Below are positions 8,008 to 16,596 of a stretch of DNA of 64,000 nt, one piece after another; position 1 is the first letter of the stretch, and each line of letters begins with the position of its first letter. The DNA comes from an uncultured Bacteroidales bacterium. Its GTDB lineage: Bacteria > Bacteroidota > Bacteroidia > Bacteroidales > Bacteroidaceae. The translations under genes and the position numbers were made by a program. Location: the NCBI GenBank assembly GCA_902799355.1, contig CADCAG010000010.1, forward strand, positions 1 through 64,000. The letters run 5' to 3'. The notes under the pieces are model-generated. The model was not told the DNA's origin. It did not search any database and worked only from the letters and a program-made list of their open reading frames with translations.

Positions 8008-8649
8008 ACGCAGTGAACTAATGGTTTCTTCGGGTGTGGGGCTATGGAACACATAGCTACCAGCCACCAGCACATCAGCACCAGCCTCAACGAGTCGTGG
8101 TGCTGTTTCTTGCTGCACACCACCATCAATCTCGATGAGTGCTTTTGAGCCACGCTCAGTAATCAGCTGACGCAGCTGGCGCACCTTCTTGATGGTGTTC
8201 TCGATGAATGTCTGTCCACCAAAGCCTGGGTTGACACTCATCAGCAGCACCATGTCGACATCGCAAATGATGTCCTCCAAGACACAGACAGGCGTAGCAG
8301 GATTGAGCGTCACTGCAGCTTTCATTCCTGCCTGGTGAATCTCCTGAATGGTACGATGCAGATGGGTGCATGCCTCGTAGTGTACATTCATCATCATAGC
8401 ACCCAGCTTAGCAGTCTGCTGGATGTAGTGCTCGGGGTGCACAATCATGTAGTGTACGTCGAGGGGTTTCTTGCACTTCTTAGCAACAGCCTCCAGCACG
8501 GGGAAGCCAAACGAAATGTTCGGCACGAAGACGCCATCCATCACATCCAGATGAAGCCAGTCAGCCTCACTACGGTTAATCATTTCCACCTCTTGTTCGA
8601 GGTGTAGGAAGTCAGCTGCAAGCAGCGACGGCGAAACCATTGTAGCCAT
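7999..8649 (-). CDS. rpe: Ribulose-phosphate 3-epimerase
   Basis: A 216-residue TIM-barrel enzyme that interconverts ribulose 5-phosphate and xylulose 5-phosphate in the pentose phosphate pathway. Recognisable motifs are SPSLLAADF at the start, HLDVMDGVFVPNISFG (metal-binding His and Asp), VHYMI, MSVNPGFGGQ (phosphate loop) and EIDGGV. I chose the ATG at 8649 because homologous proteins begin right before SPSLL; the frame extends 12 codons upstream only by means of a TTG. Its stop lies within the CTAGA array shared with the sigma gene. Confidence 0.95.
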   Translation of the reverse strand: MATMVSPSLLAADFLHLEQEVEMINRSEADWLHLDVMDGVFVPNISFGFPVLEAVAKKCKKPLDVHYMIVHPEHYIQQTAKLGAMMMNVHYEACTHLHRTIQEIHQAGMKAAVTLNPATPVCVLEDIICDVDMVLLMSVNPGFGGQTFIENTIKKVRQLRQLITERGSKALIEIDGGVQQETAPRLVEAGADVLVAGSYVFHSPTPEETISSLRAL

Positions 8650-8820
8650 TTGTCTGATTCTTTTTAGCGTTACACATACGGGCAAACTGTTTGATAAACA
8701 GGATGGTCGATGGGTTGGGCTGGAATTCGTTTTGAGTAAAATGTTGCATAGGCATTCTGTATTTGAGTTTCTATTGAAGAAACGTACAGCATGACCTATT
8801 TATTATATCAGATGAGAAAA

Positions 8821-9810
8821 TTATTTCACATGACTGTCAGCAACCTGCTTCATACCGTTCAGAAAGTCGGCAGCGAGCATGCGTTTCTTGCCTGCCAGCT
8901 GTAGTTCCACCAGCTCCAGCCACTCGTCAGCACAAGCCACCAACAGTGACTTACCATCGACCTGCAAGGTTCCACTACCCTGCCCTGCGGCACGTCCAGT
9001 CTTGCGGGTCTTGAAGATTTTCAGCACCGTTTCCTTACCATCAGGAGTCACCAGCGTTGTCCATGCTCCAGGATATGGACTCAGGCCACGCACGAAGTCG
9101 TAGACCTGCTTGGCAGACTTCGTCCAGTCTATCTGGCAGGTCTCCTTGAAGATTTTCGGGGCGTTCTTGATGGGGGAACCATCAAGCACGTTGTCTTGGG
9201 GGATGCTAACGGGATGGCCATCGGCAGCGATGATAGCCTCAAGAGTCTCCAGACAGATCTGTGCACCCAGATGCATCAGTCCGTCATAGACATACTCCAC
9301 ATCAGCCTCGTCGGGAATGGGGAAAGACTTCTTCAGGATAATGCGGCCCGTATCAATGTCGTGATCTAGGAAGAAGGTGGTCACGCCCGTTTCTGTCTCG
9401 CCATTGATGACAGCCCAGTTGATGGGTGCCGCCCCACGATATTGGGGCAATAAGGCAGCATGCACGTTGAACGTGCCGTATGCAGGCATCGCCCACACCA
9501 CCTCAGGGAGCATGCGGAAGGCCACGACGACTTGCAGGTTAGCATTGTATGAGCGCAGCTGTTCGATGAACACGGGATCTTTCATCTTTTCGGGTTGCAG
9601 CACGGGTAATCCGTGTGCCACAGCATATTTCTTCACCTCTGAGGGTTGCATCTCCGTCTGGTGGCGTCCTACGGGCTTGTCTGGCTGTGTCACCACTGCC
9701 ACCACATTATAATCGTTCTCCACCAGCGCCTGCAACGTCTCTACTGCAAACTCCGGTGTTCCCATAAAGATAATACGTAAATCTTCTTTCTTCATTTTTT
9801 CACTATTCAC
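8821..9810 (-). CDS. fmt: Methionyl-tRNA formyltransferase
   Basis: A 329-residue cytoplasmic enzyme that formylates initiator Met-tRNA. It has IIFMGTPEFAVETL near the start, the catalytic core NVHAALLPQYRGAAPI (about 115-130, with the conserved Asn and His), DHDIDTG after it, and a C-terminal RNA-binding domain. Length is usual. It follows clcA by 15 nt and probably ends the leftward prfC-tsaC-clcA-fmt run. The ATG at codon 6 (MKKEDLRI) is an alternative start. Confidence 0.96.
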   Translation of the reverse strand: MNSEKMKKEDLRIIFMGTPEFAVETLQALVENDYNVVAVVTQPDKPVGRHQTEMQPSEVKKYAVAHGLPVLQPEKMKDPVFIEQLRSYNANLQVVVAFRMLPEVVWAMPAYGTFNVHAALLPQYRGAAPINWAVINGETETGVTTFFLDHDIDTGRIILKKSFPIPDEADVEYVYDGLMHLGAQICLETLEAIIAADGHPVSIPQDNVLDGSPIKNAPKIFKETCQIDWTKSAKQVYDFVRGLSPYPGAWTTLVTPDGKETVLKIFKTRKTGRAAGQGSGTLQVDGKSLLVACADEWLELVELQLAGKKRMLAADFLNGMKQVADSHVK

Positions 9811-9825
9811 TAGGGCTTTGCCCGC

Positions 9826-11619
9826 TTAGTCTTGACTAAAGTCGTGTACCATCTTGCGGTACATATCATACATACGCTTACGCGAGATATAGCCCTTCAA
9901 ATGGTTGTCACTGTCGAGCACAGGAAGCCAGTCGGCCTGTGTACGCTCAAAGGTTTTCATGACTTCCGTCATTGGTATGCCGTCATTTAATACGGCAGCA
10001 GGTTCTGCCATCAGCTGGTTTGCTTTGAAGTGATGATACAGTTCTGTACGGAACATCACATGGCGAATCTTACGGATATCTATCTCGCCTAACAACATTC
10101 CTGCAGCATCCGTCACAGGCAACACGTCGGTACGTGAACGGCTGATCTTATGCACCATCTGTCCCAGCTCCATATCCGGGTCGACACCTTGATAGTCGCG
10201 ATCGATGACAGAGTCCAGACTCATCAGCGTCAGCACCGCATGGTCGGTATGGTGAGTTACCAGTCGTCCCTGCTTGGCCAGACGAATGCCATAAATACTG
10301 TGTGACTCAAAGATGTTGATGGTCAGATAGGCTGACACAGAGACAATCATCAGCGGCATGAAGAGGTTGTAACCGCTGGTTATCTCTGCAATGAGGAAGA
10401 TGCCCGTCAGTGGGGCGTGCATCACACCCGACATAACGCCAGCCATACCCAGCAGGGCAAAGTTCTTCTCTGGCACATAGACACCTATCTGGTTGATGTT
10501 CCACAGACGCGAGAACAGGAAGCCCGTAAAGCAGCCAATGAACAACGAAGGAGCAAAGGTACCACCACAGCCACCGCCACCATTCGTCGCCGAGGTGGCA
10601 AAGACCTTCGTAAAGAGTACCAGTGCTAGATAAAGGATGATATACTCGCTATGTCCATAGAACAATGAGCCATCGAGTATCTGGTTCCAGTCTGCTTCTG
10701 TCTTTCCGTTGAGCAAGAGATTGATAGAATGATAGCCCTCACCATATAGCGAAGGGAACAGGAAGATGAGTGTACTCAGTATGATGCCGCCCATAAGCAG
10801 TTTGACGTAGGGCTTGTTTTTGAAGCGTGCAAAGAGATTCTCGCAAAAGGTCATCGTGCGGATGAAGTATAGCGAGATGAGTCCACAGGTGATACCCAAC
10901 AAGATGCAGGCAGGTACGCGCTCTACCGTCCAGTCACTGTCCAGATGGAAGGAGAACAGCACGGCATTGCCGCTAAACAAATAAGTAAAACACGTTGCCG
11001 TCACGCACGAAACCAGGATAGGCAACAGTGCCGACATCGTCATATCAATCATCAGCACCTCCAGCGTGAACACCAGTCCTGCGATAGGCGCCTTGAAGAT
11101 GCCAGCAATAGCTCCTGCGGCACCACAGCCTACCAACGTCATCAGCGTCTTGTTGTCCAGTCGGAACAGCTGTCCCAGATTAGAGCCAATGGCTGAACCC
11201 GTGAGAACGATAGGAGCCTCGGCACCCACCGAACCACCAAAGCCAATGGTGATGGCTGAAGCGATGACACTCGACCAGGTGTTATGTCCTTTCAGACGGG
11301 AGCGATTCGAGGAGATGGCATAGAGAATGCGCGTGATACCATGTGAGATATTGTCTCTGACCACATAGCGCACAAACAGTGACGTCAGCCAGATACCCAC
11401 GACAGGATATACCAGATAGAGCCAGTTGTAGGTGTCTGCATGGAAACGACCTGTCAGCAGTGCCACGATGGTATTGATGAGTCCGTGCAACACAAAAGCA
11501 GCCACGGCAGAGAGCACACCCACCACAAACGCCAGGACAAGAAGAAATGTCTTGTCGCTCACGTTCTGCACACGCCATTCGTGCAGTCGCTGTAACCATT
11601 GTGGATATGCCGCTTTCAT
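9826..11619 (-). CDS. ClC-type chloride channel/transporter with CBS domains
   Basis: A 597-residue inner-membrane protein of the ClC family. The first 440 residues are hydrophobic helices with selectivity-filter motifs: GSVGAEAP at 129-136 (Glu134 in the gating-glutamate position) and GGTFAPSLFIG further on. A cytoplasmic C-terminal part from about 460 carries a pair of CBS domains, ending in DWLPVLDSDNHLKGYISRKR. The retained glutamate suggests H+/Cl- exchange rather than a passive channel. It lies between tsaC (a repeat-filled 29-nt gap) and fmt. Confidence 0.94.
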   Translation of the reverse strand: MKAAYPQWLQRLHEWRVQNVSDKTFLLVLAFVVGVLSAVAAFVLHGLINTIVALLTGRFHADTYNWLYLVYPVVGIWLTSLFVRYVVRDNISHGITRILYAISSNRSRLKGHNTWSSVIASAITIGFGGSVGAEAPIVLTGSAIGSNLGQLFRLDNKTLMTLVGCGAAGAIAGIFKAPIAGLVFTLEVLMIDMTMSALLPILVSCVTATCFTYLFSGNAVLFSFHLDSDWTVERVPACILLGITCGLISLYFIRTMTFCENLFARFKNKPYVKLLMGGIILSTLIFLFPSLYGEGYHSINLLLNGKTEADWNQILDGSLFYGHSEYIILYLALVLFTKVFATSATNGGGGCGGTFAPSLFIGCFTGFLFSRLWNINQIGVYVPEKNFALLGMAGVMSGVMHAPLTGIFLIAEITSGYNLFMPLMIVSVSAYLTINIFESHSIYGIRLAKQGRLVTHHTDHAVLTLMSLDSVIDRDYQGVDPDMELGQMVHKISRSRTDVLPVTDAAGMLLGEIDIRKIRHVMFRTELYHHFKANQLMAEPAAVLNDGIPMTEVMKTFERTQADWLPVLDSDNHLKGYISRKRMYDMYRKMVHDFSQD

Positions 11620-11620
11620 C

Positions 11621-11662
11621 TTAACTCTTAACTCTAAACTCTCAACTTCTAACTCCTAATAA
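11621..11662. repeat. Degenerate 7-bp tandem array across the tsaC stop
   Basis: Six units in phase, consensus TTAACTC, filling the whole gap between tsaC and clcA. The tsaC stop codon (11649-11651, minus strand TAG) starts exactly on a unit boundary. Confidence 0.8.
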
Positions 11663-12230
11663 CACTCACCTCCCCGTCCTGTCTCAAGCGGATAATACTG
11701 CTGGGCGTGTGGGGCTTATGCTCCTGGCGACGGCTCCAGCAGACGTAGTCGACCTGTTCAATGATGCGAGGGTCTATGTCGCAATAGTTCTGGGCAGCAG
11801 GTTCGCCACTAATATTGGCAGAGGTACTCACCAGTGCTTTTTGGAAGCGGTAGCACAACTCCTTGGAGAAGGCCTCCTGCGTAATACGAATACCCAGGCT
11901 GCCATCTTCAGCAATCAAGTTGGGTGCCAGATTGATGGCACCATCCAGTATCAGTGTGGTAGGCTTGGCATCGCCTTCTTTCAGACTGTCTATCAGCTGC
12001 CATGCCACATCGGGAACCTGACGGAAATAGCGCTGCATGCGGGCATCAGAGTCCACCAGACAGATCAGCGCCTTCGAGTCGTCGCGCTGTTTGATGTCAT
12101 AGACACGCTTCACGGCTTCTGCATTCGTGGCATCACAGCCGATGCCCCATACGGTGTCAGTAGGATAGAGTATCACCCCACCCTTTCGCAGCACTTCCAC
12201 TGCGTTTTTTATATCTTCTTCTCTTGTCAT
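11649..12230 (-). CDS. tsaC: L-threonylcarbamoyladenylate synthase (Sua5/YciO/YrdC family)
   Basis: A 193-residue protein predicted to make threonylcarbamoyl-AMP for the t6A modification of tRNAs that read ANN codons. The YrdC fold is shown by GGVILYPTDTVWGIGCDATN near residues 16-35, IKQRDDSKALICLVD, and LVSTSANISGEPA. It lacks the Sua5 C-terminal domain, so it is the short type. Its start overlaps the prfC stop as TAATG, which suggests translational coupling between two translation-related genes. YciO paralogs of unknown role look similar, so the symbol is slightly uncertain. Confidence 0.88.
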   Translation of the reverse strand: MTREEDIKNAVEVLRKGGVILYPTDTVWGIGCDATNAEAVKRVYDIKQRDDSKALICLVDSDARMQRYFRQVPDVAWQLIDSLKEGDAKPTTLILDGAINLAPNLIAEDGSLGIRITQEAFSKELCYRFQKALVSTSANISGEPAAQNYCDIDPRIIEQVDYVCWSRRQEHKPHTPSSIIRLRQDGEVSVIRS

Positions 12231-13819
12231 TAGAATTCCGATGTAAAGTGGAACTTGATATGTTCAAAGTCTTGCTGCGCCATGCTGAGCACATAGCCGG
12301 AATCTGCGAGGAACACGTCGCGTCCCTCCTTGTCCTTTGCCATATACTGGTATTTGCGCTTCTTGAAGTTGTCCAACTCTTTCTCGTCGTCGCTTTCTAT
12401 CCAGCAGGCCTTATACAGGTGTACGGGTTCCCAGCGACACTTGGCATTATACTCGTTCTCCAAGCGATACTGAATGACCTCAAACTGCAACTGTCCGACA
12501 GTGCCGATAATCTTACGGTTATTGAACTGGTTGACAAACAACTGAGCCACACCCTCGTCCATCAGCTGGTCGATACCTTTCTGCAACTGCTTCGACTTCA
12601 TGGGGTCATCGTTCTCGATATATTTAAACAGTTCGGGCGAGAACGAAGGCAGACCACGGAAGTGGAGCTGTTCGCCCTCGGTGATGGTATCGCCAATCTT
12701 GAACATGCCACCCGTATCAGGCAGACCTACGATGTCACCTGGCCACGCCTCGTCAATGGTCGACTTGCGTTGGGCCATAAACTGCGTAGGACTGGAAAAA
12801 CGCAGCGTCTTACCCTGACGCACATGCAGATAGGGCTGGTTACGCTGGAACTTTCCTGAGCACACCTTGCAGAAGGCAATACACGAGCGGTGATTGGGAT
12901 CGATATTAGCGGTAATCTTGAAGATAAAACCCGTAAACTTCTGCTCGTCGGGCTGCACCATGCGCTCTTCAGCCTTGGTGGGCTTAGGCGACGGGGCTAT
13001 CTCAACGAAACAGTCCAGCAACTCCTGCACGCCAAAATTGTTCAGCGCAGAACCAAAGAATACGGGAGCCACCTCTGCTGAGCGGTAAGTTTCCACGTCG
13101 AACTCAGGGTAGACGCCATCTACCAGTTCCAGGTCTTCGCGCAGCTTGCTTGCGTCGGTTTCACCAACGCGGGCATCGAGGTCGGGTGAATCGAGTTCTA
13201 CGCTGACCTTCTCCGTGACGCGCTGCTTATCGGGGGTAAACAGGTTGAGCTGCTGCTCATAGATATTATAGACACCCTTGAACTTGGCACCCTGGTTGAT
13301 GGGCCACGATAGGGGACGTACCTTTATTTCTAACTCCTGCTCCAACTCGTCCAACAGATCGAAGGGGTCGCGACCCTCGCGATCCATCTTGTTGATGAAG
13401 ATAATGACAGGGGTATTCCTCATACGGCACACATTCATCAGCTTCCTCGTCTGTGCCTCCACGCCCTTGGCACCGTCAACCACGATGATGGCAGAGTCTA
13501 CGGCTGTCAGCGTGCGATAGGTATCCTCGGCAAAGTCCTGGTGACCTGGTGTATCCAGAATATTCACCTTGTATTCTATGTCGGACCCTTCGGGCGTGTA
13601 GTCGAACTCCATCACAGAGGTCGACACTGAGATACCACGCTGCTTCTCGATATCCATCCAGTCGGAAGTAGCAGTTTTCTTAATCTTGTTATTCTTTACG
13701 GCACCAGCCACCTGGATTTGACCACCAAACAGCAGGAACTTCTCTGTCAGCGTGGTCTTACCAGCATCGGGGTGCGAGATAATGGCGAATGTTCGCCTGC
13801 GTTCTATTTCCTGATTCAC
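12230..13819 (-). CDS. prfC: Peptide chain release factor 3
   Basis: A 529-residue translational GTPase that recycles RF1/RF2 from the ribosome. The G motifs are [12 protein letters not shown] (15-26), DTPGHQDF (88-95) and NKMD (142-145). The segment [18 protein letters not shown] is characteristic of RF3 rather than EF-G. Length is normal. It is the first gene of a leftward run and has its own -7 box 24 nt upstream. The next gene starts inside its stop codon. Confidence 0.97.
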   Translation of the reverse strand: MNQEIERRRTFAIISHPDAGKTTLTEKFLLFGGQIQVAGAVKNNKIKKTATSDWMDIEKQRGISVSTSVMEFDYTPEGSDIEYKVNILDTPGHQDFAEDTYRTLTAVDSAIIVVDGAKGVEAQTRKLMNVCRMRNTPVIIFINKMDREGRDPFDLLDELEQELEIKVRPLSWPINQGAKFKGVYNIYEQQLNLFTPDKQRVTEKVSVELDSPDLDARVGETDASKLREDLELVDGVYPEFDVETYRSAEVAPVFFGSALNNFGVQELLDCFVEIAPSPKPTKAEERMVQPDEQKFTGFIFKITANIDPNHRSCIAFCKVCSGKFQRNQPYLHVRQGKTLRFSSPTQFMAQRKSTIDEAWPGDIVGLPDTGGMFKIGDTITEGEQLHFRGLPSFSPELFKYIENDDPMKSKQLQKGIDQLMDEGVAQLFVNQFNNRKIIGTVGQLQFEVIQYRLENEYNAKCRWEPVHLYKACWIESDDEKELDNFKKRKYQYMAKDKEGRDVFLADSGYVLSMAQQDFEHIKFHFTSEF

Positions 13820-13842
13820 CTTATTATATTTATTTGAGCTTG

Positions 13843-13850
13843 CAAAGGTA
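13843..13850 (-). promoter_or_regulatory. -7 box for prfC
   Basis: Minus strand TACCTTTG, 23 nt before the ATG. Confidence 0.6.
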
Positions 13851-13875
13851 CAAAAAAGTGAGCAAAAAAACGAAT

Positions 13876-16320
13876 TTATTTGGATTTTTCTGTCATACTG
13901 ACACTTCCCGTCTGCAGTTTCTCGCCCTGACAGCGTAGCACGATGGTCGATGGCACCTCACCGCTCTGCACCAGCACCTGTGCCAAACCGTTGAAGGCCG
14001 GTATGGTGAACGTCTTGCAGTCCTTTTCCTCGGGATGGTCGGCACCCAGATACATCGGGTCGCCATTGCCAACGCCCAGTATACGACCATTGCCTTCCAG
14101 CGTGAAGGTCAGCAGCGTACAGGCATCGGGTACCACACGACCTTTCTGATCCTGAACCTCTACTGTCACCACAGCCACGTCGCGCCCGTCAGCCGTCAGT
14201 TCCTGGCGGTCAGCTTTGAGCACCGTCTTGTAGGGCGCCTTCGTGGTCTCAATAATCTGTGTCATGGTGCGCTTGCCGTTCTTGTAGCCGTAGGCCACCA
14301 CCTTGCCTGGCTGGTATGTTGCCCTCCACTTCAGATGTCCGTTCTTCGGCATTTGTTGGCGTCCCAGCTTTTTACCGTTCACGATGAGTTCCACCTCGTC
14401 ACAGTTGCTATAGGCCCAGAGCTCCACCTCCTCGCCTTCGTGTCCCTGCAGGTTCCAATGGGGGAAAACGTGCAGCACGGGCTCTTCCGTCCACCACGCC
14501 TTCAGATAGTACGCCTCGTCTTTGGGGAATCCACAGTAGTCGAAGATACCAAATTCGGAGTCGTGGGCAGGATACGACAGCGGATTGGGTTCACCACGAT
14601 AGTCGAAACCCGTCCAGTAGAACAGTCCCGCTGCCCATGGGCGCTCATCGTAGAATTTCCAGCCACGCTCAATGACATTGGCTATTGGCTGTTGGCCATT
14701 GGCTATTGGCTCACGGTTCAGACTAACCATGCGTCCTTTGTAGTTTTCATCGTTGAAGTACCAGCCACGCGTACCGCAGCCGCTGGTTTCCTCCGTGCCC
14801 ACAATCTTCCACGAAGGGTTGTTCCGCTTGCGATTGTCCACATCGTTCTGCACGATGTAGTTGAAGCCCACCACGTCGAGACCCTTGATGAGTTCCGTAC
14901 CTCCTGCATTGGCCACCGTACTGGGACGTGTGGGGTCATACAGGCGGGTATATTCACGCATGGCCTCAGCCAGACGGGTACCCTGGATGTTGTTCTCCAG
15001 TCCCCACTCCTCGTTGCCGTCGCTCCAGAGGATGATACTGGGATGATTGCGGTCGCGTCGTATCATACGTTCCAGCAGTCGCAGGTGTTCATCGTTGATG
15101 CCCATCAGTCGGTTCTCGTCGATGACCAGCATTCCCTCGCGGTCGCAGATATCCAACAGGGCTGGCGTCATGGGGTTGTGCGAGGCACGATAGGCATTAC
15201 AGCCCATCTTCTTGAGTTGCTTGATGCGCCACGCCTGCAGGGCATCGGGAATGGCAGCACCCACACCCGCATGGTCCTGATGCATATTAACGCCTTTCAG
15301 TTTCAGCGGCTGACCATTCAACAAGAAGCCTTTCTCAGCATCAAACTGGATATCACGGATTCCCGTCGTGGTTGTATAGACATCTGTCACCTTACCCGCC
15401 ACACGAATCGTGGTCTCCACCTGATAGAGATAAGGATCGGTAGTACTCCAGAGGTGCGGATTGCTGAGTGTCATCTGTTGTTTGATACCACGCGTCTGCT
15501 TGGCTTTCAGTGGAAAACTGGTATAGGTCGACTTGCAGACATCCCTACCCTCGGCATCCAGCAATCGCTGGATTACCTCACATTGGCAGGTAGCCAACGA
15601 GGCGTTGTGCGCCTCGGTTTCCACAAAGACCGTGACTGTACTGTAGGGCTTCTGCAGATTAGCATAGACAAACGTGCCAAAAGGTGCCACGCTAACCTCT
15701 GCCATTTTCTCCAGCCAAACGTCACGATAGATACCAGCACCTTCATAGAACCAGCCTTCCTCCAGTGAAGCATCGGCACGCACACAGATAAGGTTTTCTT
15801 CACCGTATTTGACGTAGGGGGTGATATCGTATACTTGTGTGGCATAGCCGCTGGGCTCCGTACCCATATAGAAGCCGTTAAACCACACGGTGGCATTTCG
15901 GAAAATGCCGTCAAAGCGCAGCAGCAGGCGTTTGCCCAGGTCGTCGGCAGGAATGGTCAGCGTTTTACGATACCACCCCACACTGGTCTCCGGATATTTC
16001 CATCCAACAGTTTTGTAGCCATGCGAATGGCTGGCCTCAGCAGCATAAGGCAGCGTTGTTACCCAGTCGTGTGGAATCTGCACCTCCTGCCAGCTGCTGT
16101 CATCAAACTTCTGAACATAAGGGCCCTCGTTATGGATAGAACTGGCCTTTGTCAGATAGTTAAAATACTCTGTACCACAGCCAAAGTCTTTTTTCGGATT
16201 GGCTGCATGGCCGAACATAAACTTCCATCCCTTATCCAACAGGATGGTTTCACGAACGCTCTGAGCCTCAATGGTTAGCGCCTGCAGAACGATAACTGTT
16301 AGCAATAATAGTTTCTTCAT
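13876..16320 (-). CDS. Glycoside hydrolase family 2 protein (beta-galactosidase type), exported
   Basis: An 814-residue predicted exported glycosidase. The ATG at 16320 begins a signal peptide ([20 protein letters not shown]); upstream extension of the frame runs into tRNA-Ser and is not credible. Domains: jelly-roll sugar-binding domain, Ig-like domain, TIM barrel with the acid/base in [13 protein letters not shown] (near residue 437), a likely nucleophile in GTEETSG and the aromatic motif [12 protein letters not shown], then C-terminal beta domains. Oddity: a 7-bp repeat array is translated in frame as [11 protein letters not shown] just before the FYWTGFDY region. Substrate is probably a beta-galactoside, but GH2 also includes glucuronidases and mannosidases. 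Confidence 0.9.
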   Translation of the reverse strand: MKKLLLLTVIVLQALTIEAQSVRETILLDKGWKFMFGHAANPKKDFGCGTEYFNYLTKASSIHNEGPYVQKFDDSSWQEVQIPHDWVTTLPYAAEASHSHGYKTVGWKYPETSVGWYRKTLTIPADDLGKRLLLRFDGIFRNATVWFNGFYMGTEPSGYATQVYDITPYVKYGEENLICVRADASLEEGWFYEGAGIYRDVWLEKMAEVSVAPFGTFVYANLQKPYSTVTVFVETEAHNASLATCQCEVIQRLLDAEGRDVCKSTYTSFPLKAKQTRGIKQQMTLSNPHLWSTTDPYLYQVETTIRVAGKVTDVYTTTTGIRDIQFDAEKGFLLNGQPLKLKGVNMHQDHAGVGAAIPDALQAWRIKQLKKMGCNAYRASHNPMTPALLDICDREGMLVIDENRLMGINDEHLRLLERMIRRDRNHPSIILWSDGNEEWGLENNIQGTRLAEAMREYTRLYDPTRPSTVANAGGTELIKGLDVVGFNYIVQNDVDNRKRNNPSWKIVGTEETSGCGTRGWYFNDENYKGRMVSLNREPIANGQQPIANVIERGWKFYDERPWAAGLFYWTGFDYRGEPNPLSYPAHDSEFGIFDYCGFPKDEAYYLKAWWTEEPVLHVFPHWNLQGHEGEEVELWAYSNCDEVELIVNGKKLGRQQMPKNGHLKWRATYQPGKVVAYGYKNGKRTMTQIIETTKAPYKTVLKADRQELTADGRDVAVVTVEVQDQKGRVVPDACTLLTFTLEGNGRILGVGNGDPMYLGADHPEEKDCKTFTIPAFNGLAQVLVQSGEVPSTIVLRCQGEKLQTGSVSMTEKSK
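14678..14712. repeat. 7-bp tandem array inside the GH2 coding region
   Basis: Five units of consensus TTGGCTA in exact phase within an open frame. The same theme, on the other strand, forms the array at 58354-58402. Confidence 0.8.
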
Positions 16321-16344
16321 TGTTTTCAGTTGTATTATCGACTG

Positions 16345-16376
16345 CAAAGATACAGTTTTTTTCAATACCATCCAAA
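16345..16376 (-). promoter_or_regulatory. Promoter of the GH2 gene
   Basis: On the minus strand, TTTG (16373-16376) and TATCTTTG (16345-16352) with a 20-nt spacer, about 25 nt upstream of the ATG. Confidence 0.7.
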
Positions 16377-16398
16377 TGAAATGATAAGACAAACAAAA

Positions 16399-16428
16399 AA
16401 AAGAGTCCAGCGATATGCTGAACTCTTT
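16399..16428 (-). terminator. Intrinsic terminator of tRNA-Ser
   Basis: Just downstream of the tRNA on the minus strand, AAAGAGTTCAGC pairs with GCTGGACTCTTT (one G-T pair) and is followed by a T run. Confidence 0.85.
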
Positions 16429-16429
16429 G

Positions 16430-16514
16430 CGGAGAGAGAGGGATTCGAACCCCCGGTACCTCTCGGTACGGTAGTTTTCAAGACTACTGTAATCGACCAC
16501 TCTACCATCTCTCC
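16430..16514 (-). tRNA. tRNA-Ser (anticodon TGA)
   Basis: An 85-nt class II tRNA. The acceptor GGAGAGA pairs with TCTCTCC, the discriminator is G, the anticodon loop TCTTGAAAA holds TGA, and a long variable arm (TACCGAGAGGTA) is present as expected for serine. The T loop is GTTCGAATC. CCA is not encoded. Confidence 0.96.
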
Positions 16515-16560
16515 AAAGGTACTACATAAAAATGAAATTACCAAATTTTAATGTAACTTT

Positions 16561-16592
16561 TTTGCAAGATAAGTATAAAATGAGTAATTTTG
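16561..16592 (+). promoter_or_regulatory. Promoter of mutS2
   Basis: TTTG at 16561-16564 and TAATTTTG at 16585-16592 with a 20-nt spacer. The ATG at 16597 is 4 nt past the -7 box, implying a leaderless transcript. Confidence 0.7.
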
Positions 16593-16596
16593 CAGC

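Noticed and set aside
14035..15768. A 577-codon open frame on the plus strand opposite the GH2 gene
   Set aside because: It is antisense to a well-supported glycosidase, has no family resemblance and no promoter; such long shadows come from codon bias.
16321..16500. N-terminal extension of the GH2 enzyme by 60 codons
   Set aside because: The extension runs through tRNA-Ser and its terminator; the ATG at 16320 starts a perfect signal peptide and lies behind a promoter.
16514..16521. Minus-strand TACCTTTG touching the 5' end of tRNA-Ser as its promoter
   Set aside because: The -7 box would overlap the first tRNA base and transcription would start inside the tRNA. It is probably chance or remnant; the real promoter is not clear.
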